Part shown: piece after piece, positions 1 to 9,677 of the stretch
Position numbering within the stretch: the first letter of the stretch is position 1
Layout: every line of letters begins with the position of its first letter
From: Patiria miniata
Taxonomy: Eukaryota > Echinodermata > Asteroidea > Valvatida > Asterinidae
Direction of reading: 5' to 3'
DNA: 64,000 nt
Assembly (NCBI RefSeq): GCF_015706575.1
Contig: NW_024037064.1
Span: 3,471,427-3,535,426 of the forward strand
The notes under the pieces: model-generated
What the model saw: the letters and a program-made list of their open reading frames with translations, nothing else
Databases searched by the model: none
Told to the model about the DNA's origin: nothing
Program-made: the position numbers and the translations under genes

Positions 1-85
1 AACGAGGACAACTCCAACTGGCTGCTGCTGCAGGGGCCAACTTCTCCTTATGACACTAGGCCAGATTTCGACAGGACGTTTGGCA
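1..85 (+). CDS. MAM-Ig repeat gene, unit 1, exon A (partial)
   Basis: This is the 3' part of a MAM-domain exon cut by the window edge. It reads in frame from base 1 and ends in PDFDRTFG before a GTGAGT donor, leaving one base of the next codon (phase 1). Full-length copies of the exon at 14321, 40045, 45825 and 52035 show that the missing 5' part encodes the first two MAM cysteines. MAM domains are extracellular adhesion modules of about 160-170 residues. The gene therefore starts outside the window, and its N-terminus, signal peptide and promoter cannot be seen. Confidence 0.82.
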
Positions 86-1031
86 GTGAGTGTTTGCATC
101 ACGTGATGTTTTATTAATCTATACACAGTGTCCCAAAGATAGGTTACCAACAAACACAAATTATTTGACCAGACTATAAGCTAAATAATCATTTCGTTGG
201 TCTTAGCATAAATCAAGGGGCGTAAGCTTTCCGTTCTTGTCTTGATTTCATTCATTTGAAACCTGCGCACATCGAGAAGTAAGGGAATTATACTTTCAAG
301 CCTACATATAAGATTGGGGAAAAACGATTTCTGTCAAATTGTGATCTTACTTGTTAAGTACCAGCACCTTAAGTCAGGTGTATCACCTTCTACATATCCA
401 CCTGCCTTTTTACAAAACGGTGGCACATATCTTCTATGATCTGTCTCCCCACTTCTGGGTGAATATCGTTAACTGTCTACTAAGTTATGAATTCAGGACT
501 GCAAAACCTGAAGGTAAGAAGGCAGAGGAACAGCTGACATGTTGAAATTGTGTTTGCTTAATACGATCTCTGCTAAAAAAGTAAGTAAATCATAGATTTG
601 TTGACCAGGGACGCCATTCCACACTGACCTAGTCGTATGATATTTGAATATTTATATGGCGTTCTACACTAACCTGTCTCATAAAGGTTTCACGTAGGCG
701 TACTGTTTTCAATTCAGCAGAGGTTGGTGATACATAACCACAGCAATAAAATGATATTAATCAGTGGCGCACCCAGGATTTGCCCGGGGGGGGGGGCTCA
801 CACATTTTTATCCCCATTTTTTTTTCGAAGTTAAACATAAAAAAAAAGAATTTGGCCGCCGAAAAAAAAGTTTTTTTAACCATATAAATCGCTTTAAGGA
901 ATACAAGCAAACTCATGCCTCTTCTAAATTTTGAAGAATATCTGCCGATCGTCTTTCAATCACCAATGCAACATTTCGTCCAAAATTATTTGTTTTTGTT
1001 TACTCTATGATTAAATCCCTGCCCTTTACAG
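86..1031 (+). other. Intron A-B of unit 1
   Basis: Non-coding. It aligns by eye along most of its length with the A-B intron of unit 2 (14453-16070), including the shared segment after the donor that mentions an ACACAGTGTCCC-like variant absent from units 3-5. It carries a truncated hAT-like MITE at 762-876. The acceptor is TTTACAG before 1032. Confidence 0.7.
762..876. mobile_element. hAT-like MITE, 3'-truncated copy
   Basis: It begins CAGTGGCGCACCCAGG followed by a G run, matching the start of the complete copy at 15390-15682 in the same intron of unit 2. The right half and some intron beyond it are missing here, because the sequence jumps to intron matching the region after 15,905. The shared insertion point means the element was present before units 1 and 2 separated. 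Confidence 0.6.
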
Positions 1032-1190
1032 ATGCGAGTGGCCACTATATTGTGTGTGGCGCGTCACATGATTATGGATGCAGAACCGCTATACTTGTCA
1101 GCCCTGTCGTTTCGCCAAGTAGAGAACAGCCAGTAAACAAGTGGTGTTTCAGTTTCTGGTACATTGTGTTTGGACGCCGCGCCGGCATGG
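1032..1190 (+). CDS. MAM-Ig repeat gene, unit 1, exon B (MAM middle)
   Basis: Phase 1 exon (2 bases + 52 codons + 1 base) between ACAG and GTAAGG. It encodes ASGHYIV, then LVSPVVSPSREQP and KWCFSFWY. The last of these holds the third MAM cysteine in the aromatic C-F-x-F-W-Y strand typical of the family. It is 6 bp longer than the copies at 16071 and 41430 because of extra residues near the end (FGRRAGMG). It also has an extra Cys in the segment DYGCRT, which the other units lack. Unpaired extra cysteine and a non-consensus IVFG could mean mild decay or divergence; the frame is open. Confidence 0.85.
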
Positions 1191-1955
1191 GTAAGGCTTT
1201 CAAACCATTTTCACCATGTATGATTACAATGACTCTTTGCATCCAATTAAAATGTTCAATCCAAGCATTGCAACTTAAAGGGTGTATTATTTCATGTTAA
1301 AACAAATTTCCACATTCATGACCAAAATGTTGATGTCATCATTCTCAGAAACTATCCAGTGATTACTTAGGTATCACCTAGAAACGTCTGTATGAAATGT
1401 AATAACTCGCTATGGTTTTTGCACTAAGTGCCGTGGCGGACGTTTACGATTGACGTACTGGCTGTATTGTTTTTTTAAATAACAAAAAAGCAATTATCAT
1501 TGTGTAAGGTTTATTAAGTCATACTCCCCCCACAGAAGTTAACCTATAAATTGGCCGGGATACACAATCCCCTTTTGAAAATTTCTGCAAGACCTCCTCA
1601 CCGAACGCCTTTGCCGATTAGCATGAAATTTGATTAGGGGTCAACATGGCTCCGAACAAAAGTATTTAGAGTTTTATGGTTACCAAAGGAACCGATTTGA
1701 TTTAGAATGATAAGGGATATAAACGTCTGTCCTTTTGTTTAAAAGAACAAGGCCATGTGCAAACTATTTAGTTTTTGCCTAGCCTTATTTACAATACCGA
1801 CTTAAACAAGAGCTCAAAGCCACCTGACTAACTAGAATGCATTTAGGAAAAACAGTATTTTAAAAATACCGTAAGTATAACATTTCTACCGATTTGAGTC
1901 GGTTCGAATGTCTTTGTCAAATGTGAAAGCTTTTAATATGTAAACCAAAAAAGGG
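1191..1955 (+). other. Intron B-C of unit 1, left part
   Basis: Non-coding intron homologous to 16224-17030, 41583-42370 and 47431-48240. It is interrupted by the LINE at 1969 and resumes at 7937 with the sequence expected from the other units. No other feature was seen. Confidence 0.7.
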
Positions 1956-1968
1956 TATAACGATATTA
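1956..1968. repeat. Target-site duplication of the RTE-like LINE, left
   Basis: TATAACGATATTA occurs here and again at 7924-7936, exactly flanking the LINE. Units 3 and 4 have this sequence once, followed directly by TTTTCT, so the 13 bp are a true target duplication and the empty site is present in the same window. Confidence 0.85.
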
Positions 1969-1992
1969 GTAGTAGTAGTAGGCATCCGTCCG

Positions 1993-4900
1993 TCAATACT
2001 GACGATGGACTGCGCCCGGGGGATTGTCGTCTTTGTTGCAGCGGCGGCTGTGGCTGAGCAGTCCAATTCTTGCATGACAGTCTCTGCCGCAATTAGCGCA
2101 GACGAAAGGAGAGGGGACTGACTCAGGGCTGGGGGCTGCTACTCGCAATTTCCTCCTCTGCCTCTTCTCCTGCAGCAAGGAGGTGCGCCTCTCTTCAGCG
2201 CGGTGGATCCCTGCGGCAACTGTCTGCCTCCAAGCACTGCGATCCTGGGCGGCTTCCTCCCAGCTGTTGGGGTCTATGCCAGCCTGCCTCATGTCGCGTT
2301 TACAGACGTCCTTGAATCGTAGGTTCGGACGACCAATTGGCCTGGAGCCTGACGAAAGCTCGCCATACAGGATGGCCCTTGGAAGACGACCGGAGTCCAT
2401 CCTGTGGACGTGACCGAGCCATCTGAGGCGGCGCTGGCTCAACATGGCGAACATGCTGGTGGAGTGGGCACGTTCCAAGACTTCCGTGTTGGGGACTTTG
2501 TCCTGCCATTTGATGCCAAGGATGCGGCGTAGGCAGCGCAGGTGGAAGCTGTTCAGCCGTTTTTCTTGTCTGGTGTAGGTGGTCCAGGCCTCACTGCTGT
2601 ATAGCAGAGTGCTGATGACGCATGCTTGGTAGACCTGGAGTTTTGTGCGCACAGTTAGGTTCTTGTTAGACCACACTCTCTTTGCCAGCCTGGCCATCAC
2701 TGTGGCGGCCCTGGCAAGACGGGTGCTCAATTCTGCGTCAAGTGACAGGTTGCTGGCGACTGTTGATCCGAGGTAAGTGAAGGTGCCCACACAGTCTAGG
2801 GTCTTGTTGTCAATAGAGATGGAGGGTGGGGTTTCGACTTCTTGGCCCATGACATGGGTCTTCTTAATGCTGATGGTAAGGGCGAACTCCTTGCATGCAT
2901 AAGAGAGCCTGTCCACCAACTGCTGGAGCCCTGTCTCTGTGTGTGATGCTAGAGATGCATCATCTGCAAATAGCATTTCCCTCAGGAGTACACTGGTCAC
3001 TTTCGTCTTGGACCTAAGGCGGGCAAGGTTGAAGAGTTTGCCATCAGCTCTTGAGGGTAGGTAGACGCCTTCAGGGGATGAGCCAAATGCAAACGACAGC
3101 AGGAGAGAGAAGAAAATCCCGAAGAGGGTCGGTGCAAGAACACAGCCCTGCTTCACTCCGCTGCGGATTGGGAAGGCCTCTGAAGTTTCTCCATCACAAC
3201 AGACTGAACCCTGCATGTTGTTGTAAAATGATGTCACGATGCTGAGAAGTTTTGGAGGGCAACCAATCTTAGCAAGCAGCTTGAAGAGACCATCTCTGCT
3301 AACAAGGTCGAAGGCCTTTGTGAGGTCGACGAAAGCGAGATACAAAGGTCTCCTCTGTTCACGGCATTTCTCCTGCAGTTGTCGAAGGGTGAAGATCATG
3401 TCCACCGTGGATCTTGCTGCCCTGAAGCCACACTGTGTCTCAGGGTAGACGCGCTCCGCCAGAAGCTGGAGCCTGATAAGGGCAACGCGTGCGAAGACCT
3501 TCCCCACAGTGCTGAGCAGAGAGATGCCGCGGTAGTTGTTACAGTCGCTGCGGTCGCCCTTGTTCTTGTACAGGGTGACGATTTTGGCGTCACGCATGTC
3601 CTGGGGGACGGCTCCTTCATTCCAGCAAAGGCAGAGGAAGTCGTGAAGATGTGGCAAAAGGGTTGGTTTCCCAAGTTGGATGATGTCAGGTGTTATCCCA
3701 TCAGCACCTGGGGCCTTGCCGCAAGCGAGGCTGTCAATGGCTTTGCTGAGCTCCTCTTGCGTGGGGTCCGTGTCAAGTTCCTCCATCACAGGCATGTTTG
3801 CGATGCCATTCAGAGCCTCCTCTGACACTGTGTTTTCTGTGGCATATAACTCCATGTAGTGCTCAGCCCACCTTTCCATCTGTTTGCTGCTGTCGGTGAT
3901 GACTTCACCGGACTTGGATTTCAGAGGCGCTGTTTTTTTGATGGAGGGACCTGTGGCTTGCTTGATCCCCTCGTACATACCCCTGATGTCACCTGCGTCG
4001 GAAGCGGCTTGTATGCGGGAGGAGAGTTTGAGCCAGTAGTTGTTTGCGCAGCGTCGTGCTGTTTGCTGGGCCTTGCCCCTAGCTTTTCTAAGAGCCTCAA
4101 GGTTCCTCGTCGATGGATTATCTTTGTACTTGAGGAAGGCGGTGCGCTTGACCTCGATAACTGGCTCCATCTCCGCTCCATTGGCCTCAAACCAGTCTGC
4201 ATTTTTCCTCACTTTCTTGTCATATGCTGCGAGGGCTTGGTCATAAATGGTGTCACGCAGGCAGTTCCACTTGTCCACAGCACTTTGCTGATTGGAGGAG
4301 GAGAGTGCTTGATCAAGTGAGGTGAGGAAGAGCTGGGTGACAGTTGGATTTATGGAGCGGCTGGCGTTGATGCGGGGACGTGCCTTCTGCTTGGCATGGT
4401 GGATCTGCCTGGGCTGTAGCTTGACCTTACTGAGGACGAGGGAGTGGTCCGTGTCACAGTCCGCGCTATGAAAAGTGCGGGTGAAGTGGACAAAGTTGAG
4501 TGTCTCTCGTCTCGTGATGATGAGGTCGAGCTGGTGCCAGCGTTTGGATCTTGGGTGTCTCCAGGAGACCCTGTGCAATGGCTTAGTCTGGAAAAAGGTG
4601 TTGGTGATGCAGAGCTGATGATAGCAGCACAACTCTAGCAGTCTCTGCCCATTCTCGTTCATACTCCCCACTCCAAAGTGTCCAAGGCAGTCTGGCCAGG
4701 ATTCGTGGTCGGCGCCAACCCTAGCATTGAAGTCCCCCAGGAGGAACAGGTGCTCGTTCTTTGGGATGGTGCTGATGGCAGTGTCAAGCTCCTCATAGAA
4801 CTTGTCTTTTGACTCAGGGGGAGAGCAGAGGGTTGGGGCGTAAACGCTCAACAGATTGGCTGGTCCACTGCTGGTGGATATACGGATGGCAAGGATGCGT

Positions 4901-5082
4901 TCGGAGCCTCCTGTTGGTGGTACAGTTGTGGCAATCAGGGTGTTTTTCACTGCAAAGCCATCGCCATGTTCTCGGGTCTCTTCTGCGCTCTTGCCAAGCC
5001 AGAAGAAAGTATAATTTTTCTCCTTAAGGGAACCACAGTCAGCAAGCCGTGTCTCTTGGAGAGCAGCAATGTCGACATTGAG
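1993..5082 (-). CDS. LINE endonuclease/reverse transcriptase, main part of ORF
   Basis: Open frame of about 1,029 codons from 5082 down to the stop at 1993. N-terminal part: APE endonuclease motifs (LQETRL, LLGDFNAR, and a DHSLV-like end). The middle is RT: NYRGISLLS, VDLTKAFD, SGVKQGCVLAP, and FADDASL (the FADD form of the YxDD active site). C-terminal part: RWLGHVHRM, then a Cys/His motif CANCGRDCHARIG...SHSRRC, common at the end of such LINE proteins. It nicks DNA and copies its own RNA at the target. No in-frame ATG lies in this part because the true N-terminus is beyond the inserted element, at 7037-7156. Confidence 0.88.
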   Translation of the reverse strand, partial: LNVDIAALQETRLADCGSLKEKNYTFFWLGKSAEETREHGDGFAVKNTLIATTVPPTGGSERILAIRISTSSGPANLLSVYAPTLCSPPESKDKFYEELDTAISTIPKNEHLFLLGDFNARVGADHESWPDCLGHFGVGSMNENGQRLLELCCYHQLCITNTFFQTKPLHRVSWRHPRSKRWHQLDLIITRRETLNFVHFTRTFHSADCDTDHSLVLSKVKLQPRQIHHAKQKARPRINASRSINPTVTQLFLTSLDQALSSSNQQSAVDKWNCLRDTIYDQALAAYDKKVRKNADWFEANGAEMEPVIEVKRTAFLKYKDNPSTRNLEALRKARGKAQQTARRCANNYWLKLSSRIQAASDAGDIRGMYEGIKQATGPSIKKTAPLKSKSGEVITDSSKQMERWAEHYMELYATENTVSEEALNGIANMPVMEELDTDPTQEELSKAIDSLACGKAPGADGITPDIIQLGKPTLLPHLHDFLCLCWNEGAVPQDMRDAKIVTLYKNKGDRSDCNNYRGISLLSTVGKVFARVALIRLQLLAERVYPETQCGFRAARSTVDMIFTLRQLQEKCREQRRPLYLAFVDLTKAFDLVSRDGLFKLLAKIGCPPKLLSIVTSFYNNMQGSVCCDGETSEAFPIRSGVKQGCVLAPTLFGIFFSLLLSFAFGSSPEGVYLPSRADGKLFNLARLRSKTKVTSVLLREMLFADDASLASHTETGLQQLVDRLSYACKEFALTISIKKTHVMGQEVETPPSISIDNKTLDCVGTFTYLGSTVASNLSLDAELSTRLARAATVMARLAKRVWSNKNLTVRTKLQVYQACVISTLLYSSEAWTTYTRQEKRLNSFHLRCLRRILGIKWQDKVPNTEVLERAHSTSMFAMLSQRRLRWLGHVHRMDSGRLPRAILYGELSSGSRPIGRPNLRFKDVCKRDMRQAGIDPNSWEEAAQDRSAWRQTVAAGIHRAEERRTSLLQEKRQRRKLRVAAPSPESVPSPFVCANCGRDCHARIGLLSHSRRCNKDDNPPGAVHRQY

Positions 5083-5290
5083 TTAGCCTTGACCAAGGCT
5101 ATCAGCTTGTTCCCATATGAGCTTGTTCCCGCTACCGCACACGGCTCGCGCAGCAACACAATGTTGTACTATACCGTTAGCCCCAACGACCCTTGCGTGT
5201 GCTTTGTGTGCATGTACGTACGCCCCACACTCACTTCCGCAAACAGCCGTACAGTAAGTCGAGGCAGAAGATAGCCTTGACGCAACCGTG
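5083..5290 (+). repeat. Left terminal inverted repeat of foldback element
   Basis: It matches the reverse complement of 6823-7029 over its whole length with scattered mismatches and small indels. It ends at CGCAACCGTG, after which the two arms lose similarity. Confidence 0.85.
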
Positions 5291-5814
5291 TATGCTGAAT
5301 ATGATAATAAGTTCGCCCTATGGTAAATAGTCTTCTCTCATTGGATAACGGCTGACCATTAATATGAATATTTATTAAATTGCATAATACGACCAAAGGT
5401 TTATAAACCAGACGGCCTGTGGTAACAATAATTATAAAACACCCCCTTCAAATCTTAAATAATAGTAGAATAATATTTATAAAGTTACACATAGTTTGGG
5501 TCGAAAATGAAATGAAAAGGATAAAAAATTAGACCTTCAAAAAACGGCAAACGGTACAAAACCGCACGCCGGCAAAAACGATGTCACCATGCACAGAGGC
5601 CACGTTGGGGCCGTCCACTGTAGGCACCGGCCCGGCTGGCGCCATGCAGTGAGACACGCTGCGCTTGAAATCACGTTCAGCGGCCAAAAAAGCGCTTACA
5701 CTATTGAGTATGTATCTACTGCTGACTTTTTTTTAGGGGGGGGGGGAGGGGTATCTCTCCTTCAGCAAACTTATTCTGTAAGACTGATTTTAACTTGTAT
5801 GAACAACTTATAAG

Positions 5815-6240
5815 TTATATGTCGTATGTACGACTAATATATCGACAGGGTACGACATATTTTGACAGGGTACGACTAATATCATCGACAGGTTACGACA
5901 TATATGTCGACAGGGTATGACATATCAAACATATGACATAATGTCGACAGGTGCCGGTACGACATATATGTCGTGCATAAGTCGAGTCGACAGGGTACGA
6001 TATATTTCGCATATGACAAAGTCGTATATATAAGTACGACTTAATATCTCGTGTGTACAAAATATGAATTGTAACTCGTATGTTCGACTTGTTTGTCGAT
6101 TATGTCGTACATACAACATATCTTGTGAGAACGACTTGTATCTCGTACGATTTACATCTACGACTTACATGTCGTACGTATGTCGTAGGTACGACATACG
6201 ATTCATACGTACGCGTTAAAATACATGTGTCATACGTATG
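5815..6240. repeat. Array of short GTCGTAC/GTACGAC palindromes
   Basis: About 425 bp in which TACGACATAT, TATGTCGAC and related words recur every 15-30 bp in both orientations, often as perfect local palindromes such as TACGACATATATGTCGT. It lies in the centre of the foldback element and has no coding potential. It may be a subterminal-type protein-binding array or simply expansion of a hairpin-prone sequence. Confidence 0.75.
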
Positions 6241-6822
6241 AGATGTACATGTATGTTGCACATGGTACGAATTCAGGGAGAGTTTTTTTTTTCACCATGT
6301 ACCTGACAGTTTCGTATATTTCCATCCCAAAGTCAATAGCTCGTTTCTTGCACTTAATTCATACGGGTGCTTATAGATACGAGTTAACCTGCATTCGATT
6401 AAATGGGTACAATTTGACCTGGGTCCGAGTTGACCTATTCCCTACATTCGCTGTCCGGCAGAATAGCACGGGCAGGTAGCGGCGTGATAATGTACGCTGT
6501 TGCACCGACAAAATGTCGGCGGACGGTCTTGAACTGCATGTCCAATTCGCAATACATTGGAAATATATCATTTTGAACAATTGTTCACTCATATAGCGGC
6601 ATATTTTATTTGTTTGTAATAAAACTGGAGAAATGGTTTAAAATGGGACCATGGTTTGAGTGAACATACATGTACGTGGTGTATACAGTAATTTGCGGGT
6701 CATGAATATGTATATCGCGGGTCAAAGTTTACGGGCTTTGATTGGATATCGTGTAATATATGCGCATCAGAAATTTTCGGCCGATTTCGGTCGAAACTAT
6801 AAAGAAACACATAAGAATTCGC

Positions 6823-7029
6823 CACGGTTGCGTCAAGGCTATCTTCCGCCTCGACTTGCTGTACGTACGGCTGTTTGCGGAAGTGTGTGTGGGGCGTACG
6901 TATATGCACATAAAGCACACGCAAGGGTCGTTGAGGCTAACGGTATAGTACAACTAGTGATTGTGTCGCGGTGTGCGGTAGCGGGAACAAGTTCGTATGG
7001 GAACAACTGATAGCCTTGGTCAAGGCTAA
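6823..7029 (-). repeat. Right terminal inverted repeat of foldback element
   Basis: Partner of 5083-5290. It ends CTGATAGCCTTGGTCAAGGCTAA immediately before the CATTGAG duplication. Confidence 0.85.
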
Positions 7030-7033
7030 CATT

Positions 7034-7156
7034 GAGTCGGTCGAGCTCATGGTCGATGATGGCGGTCTTGCGAGAGTCGTCAATGTGGTCAAGGCTGTCT
7101 GAGAGCCCTGTGCGCATGGTTCTAACATTGCAGCTTGATATGCGAAGAGCTGGCAT
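7034..7156 (-). CDS. LINE endonuclease N-terminus (start of the same ORF)
   Basis: It starts at the ATG ending at 7156 and reads MPALRISSCNVRTM..., the first beta strand of an APE endonuclease (normally S-x-N-V-R/N). It continues to ELDRLN, where the foldback element intervenes. The frame here equals the frame of 1993-5082 once the duplicated CATTGAG is counted once, so the LINE ORF (about 1,069 codons) was open when the element landed. Confidence 0.85.
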
Positions 7157-7923
7157 CTTCGTTTTATTCTTTCCTTTTTTGTCTGGTGCGGTGTTAACGT
7201 CCGCTTGTCGTGCTTTACACTAAGCCCCAAGCACCCAATGAGGCAGACGGACGTTGGCGGGTCGACACCTTACTGGCCGGGGGCTGCCCGGCTTGAGGCG
7301 GGCGGTAGCCGACCAATGGAACGCAATGGTTCCTCCCACCGTCGCAGCTGACCCGTGGCGCCCCGTTTCCTACGCCAATTGGATGGGACTTATAACCCGT
7401 AACTGCCAGCTGCCGTGTTGTTTCCTCACTCTAGGGTGAGGCTGGAGTGGCCTCTCCAGGGCGCAAGCCTGGGCATGAAGTACGGAGATCCTGGGTTGCC
7501 CATGCGTCAGAATCCCCCTCTCGGCCTTGCTGATGGGTTCCAAAGGAATGCGAGCATGACGTTTGGCACCAGCTTGGCTGCAGGAGCTGCCGAAACGGTG
7601 TTTGCAAGGCACCATTCCGCCTTCGGGGCTCCACTCCTGATTTGGAAGGTTTACTCCTTTACACGTGGCCGTTGGGTCAGACGTTGACCTCCTCCGCCCT
7701 GGTCGTTGGCTGTCTGATGTAGCTCATCCGCCCAGTGGTGCAGTGTAGACACCACCCTCTCACGTGGTTTCGCCCGCCAGCTGAAGCGGTATACCGGGGT
7801 GTGGCACTTGGAGCCAGCACGTGAGAGATTTAGGAGATGGATGAGAACCAGTGATGCCTGTTCACTCTACCAAGAGAGTGCAGCTGACAGACAGCAAAGG
7901 TACTATCTCTATCCAGAGCCCCC
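7157..7923 (-). other. Presumed 5' UTR of the RTE-like LINE
   Basis: About 770 bp, more GC-rich than the intron around it, lying between the LINE start codon and the 13-bp target duplication. Short ORFs here show no recognisable domain. It may contain the internal promoter of the element. Confidence 0.55.
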
Positions 7924-7936
7924 TATAACGATATTA
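7924..7936. repeat. Target-site duplication of the RTE-like LINE, right
   Basis: Second copy of TATAACGATATTA; intron sequence matching units 3 and 4 resumes immediately (TTTTCTTTAAAT). Confidence 0.85.
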
Positions 7937-8119
7937 TTTTCTTTAAATTCGATTCAAAAACAGAATACAGATGCAGAATCCTCATGATGAAAAAAACACT
8001 TACTCAGATTCTACATCATTACCCCTGCATTATAAACTACAATAATCTTTCAATGAGTTAACAGAAAGGTTTAATAAATGATTTATTTCGTCGTTATTAT
8101 GTTTGTTTTGGTTTGACAG

Positions 8120-8329
8120 GGGCCCTCAATGTGTACCAGCTTCCAGTAAATCACACAATCAGCGAGGGTGAAATCATCTTAACCAGAAGCGGTCAATATC
8201 CGAATCCAAGGGTTTGGTTAAAAGCCAGGAGTTGTGTGAGAAATGCTACATCGGAATTTCAAATTGCTCTTGAGGCAGTCAAAGGTGACGGCTATGAGTC
8301 GTACATTGCAATCGATGACATAAATACTG
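8120..8329 (+). CDS. MAM-Ig repeat gene, unit 1, exon C (MAM end)
   Basis: 210-bp phase 1 exon after TTTGACAG, before GTATGA. It encodes the C-terminal third of the MAM domain: LNVYQLPVNHT, WLKARSCVRNATSEFQIALEA (4th cysteine) and YIAIDDINTG, matching the family's FQI-x-FEA...IAIDDI pattern. NHT and NAT are potential N-glycosylation sites, consistent with an extracellular product. Confidence 0.9.
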
Positions 8330-8700
8330 GTATGATTTGCTTTCTTTTTAATCAAACCTGAAACACTTTACCACTACCCCGGATTCGGTAAATTATTGCA
8401 AAAATCTTCCGCGGTATTTACGCCAATCACACCTTAACAATGTCGAACTTTTTCAAACTTGAAAGGAACTTGGCGTTAGTGATAAATAATTATCAATCAT
8501 ATTGATGAAACTTTATTGATTTAAATTGCCTTTTCAAACGAACGAGGAAAACGAATCATCTGGATGTTTCAATCTTTATCGAACACAATCAGAACGGCTA
8601 ACTCGATTGGTAACACCTAAATTTCTATCTTATATTCATTTCCTCGTACCATTGAACTACGTTGTCTGTCTCCGTTATTGGGATCCTTCCTTTCCCCCAG
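8330..8700 (+). other. Intron C-D of unit 1
   Basis: 371 bp, homologous to the same intron of units 2-4. It ends in a long pyrimidine-rich stretch, TTCCTTTCCCCCAG. The open frame across this end is only the read-through of the polypyrimidine tract. Confidence 0.75.
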
Positions 8701-8826
8701 TTATCCCTCGAATGTTCCTCTTCGATGCCTCTGGAGACTTTCCTTCAGATGGTGGAGAAGCTGTCCTTGCGGAAAGAGATCATCCATTTACGTGCACTGT
8801 ACTAGACGTCAACCGCGAGGTACAGG
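8701..8826 (+). CDS. MAM-Ig repeat gene, unit 1, exon D (Ig-like first half)
   Basis: 126-bp phase 1 exon between CCCCCAG and GTGAGT. It encodes IPRMFLFDASGDFP, then HPFTCTVLDVNREVQ. The FTCTV strand supplies the first Ig cysteine, and exon E supplies the Trp and second Cys. Splitting of an Ig domain over two exons with a phase 1 internal intron is common in animal adhesion proteins. Confidence 0.88.
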
Positions 8827-9476
8827 GTGAGTCAAAAAGAAAGTGACCTGGATAAATATTTCCCCATAACAAGCAGTTTAGTTCGATGCGTCAATCCAGA
8901 ATGTACCTGTATTAAACTAGCATGTCTTTCCACTCATGTGACAAAAAAGAATTACTGAAATCGGTCCATGCTACCAGTAGAATGCTTACGAAAAGGACCC
9001 CCCCCTTTTTTTTTTTTTTACAGCTGTCAGTGAAATGATTAACGCTTTGAAGCTATTCAGCCGAATGAGAACCGGAGACAACACACAGGCATTAATATAC
9101 AAATGAGATTGTAATATATTGAGTCAAGACTGGAACATTATTTTATGCCAGATTTTGTGTTTGAAATATAAGGAACAAATCAATTTCTTTCTGAAATGAT
9201 GATGGTGATTTGTGTCTTTTTTTCATTTCAAGTTTTTGTTTAAGGAGGTATGAACCCCAATTTGTTCATTGTATTTAAAAGGCATTTTCAATCAAAACTG
9301 ACATTTGTGGTATTTGTAGTAAAAATGGAGATAACTTGTGCAAATAACGTGCAATTTCAACAGTTACTATAGTTAATAACATGAAAATTAGTCCTATGTT
9401 ATTTATGTTAAATGGACCCAGCCACATTTAAAAAAAAAACCCAACTTTGTCACTTCCTTTTCATCTCTCTTTGTAG
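8827..9476 (+). other. Intron D-E of unit 1, with a cryptic exon-like segment
   Basis: 650 bp. At 9005-9023 there is a strong polypyrimidine tract and CAG acceptor followed in phase 1 by 26 open codons and a stop (9024-9106). The same arrangement occurs in units 2 and 4. The rest has no recognisable content. The true acceptor is TTTGTAG at 9476. Confidence 0.6.
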
Positions 9477-9677
9477 AACTTGTGTGGACTTTGGCTGGCC
9501 AGCGAGTGAAACCAGTCAGTAACAGAAGCATCGACACCATCGACGGATTCAGCGTTAGCAGTTGTGTCGTTGTGTCATTTATTAACAGAGACATCCATAG
9601 AAAGACACTACAATGCCAAGCGTTCGACGCAGATGGTGAGCTGATCGACAGTATGACTGTATCAATCGCTGTAAGAG
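9477..9677 (+). CDS. MAM-Ig repeat gene, unit 1, exon E (Ig-like second half)
   Basis: 201-bp phase 1 exon. It encodes ELVWTLAGQRVKPVSN (the invariant Ig Trp), then KTLQCQAFDADGEL (second Ig Cys) and SMTVSIAV. One codon longer than units 2 and 4 (FINRD versus PNRD). Together with exon D it makes an I-set/C2-like Ig domain of about 108 residues. The donor is GTGATA, weaker than the GTGAGA of the other units. Confidence 0.88.

Larger units (their letters stand above)
5083..7029. mobile_element. Non-autonomous foldback DNA transposon inside the LINE
   Basis: This 1,947-bp element interrupts the LINE ORF. It is bounded by a 7-bp duplication CATTGAG (5076-5082 and 7030-7036) and has inverted repeats of about 207 bp (5083-5290 and 6823-7029). 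The tips read TTAGCCTTGACCAAGGCTA, themselves a near-palindrome. No transposase reading frame was found inside. The middle contains a dense array of GTCGTAC/GTACGAC palindromes (5815-6240). A 7- or 8-bp duplication would fit hAT or similar superfamilies, but the tips are not diagnostic, so I leave the superfamily open. Confidence 0.85.
1969..7923 (-). mobile_element. RTE-like LINE, apparently full length, interrupted by a foldback element
   Basis: This non-LTR retrotransposon is inserted on the minus strand in the unit 1 B-C intron, bounded by a 13-bp target duplication. The 3' end (left) is a short (TAC)n tail, as in RTE/CR1-type LINEs. The single ORF holds an APE-type endonuclease and a reverse transcriptase. 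About 770 bp between the start codon region (7156) and the 5' end (7923) is the presumed 5' UTR. Removing the 1,947-bp inserted element leaves about 4.0 kb. The target duplication and long open frames suggest a fairly young insertion. Clade assignment is by motif only; Proto2 or RTEX are alternatives. Confidence 0.85.

Noticed and set aside
1993-4950. 985-residue ORF as a host gene
   Set aside because: Endonuclease/RT motifs, 13-bp flanking duplication and an empty site in units 3 and 4 show that it is a LINE.
8526-8700. Coding extension upstream of exon D (YVVCLRYWDPSFPP-like)
   Set aside because: It is the polypyrimidine tract and branch region of the intron; the CAG at 8700 is a strong acceptor and the frame is not kept in unit 2.
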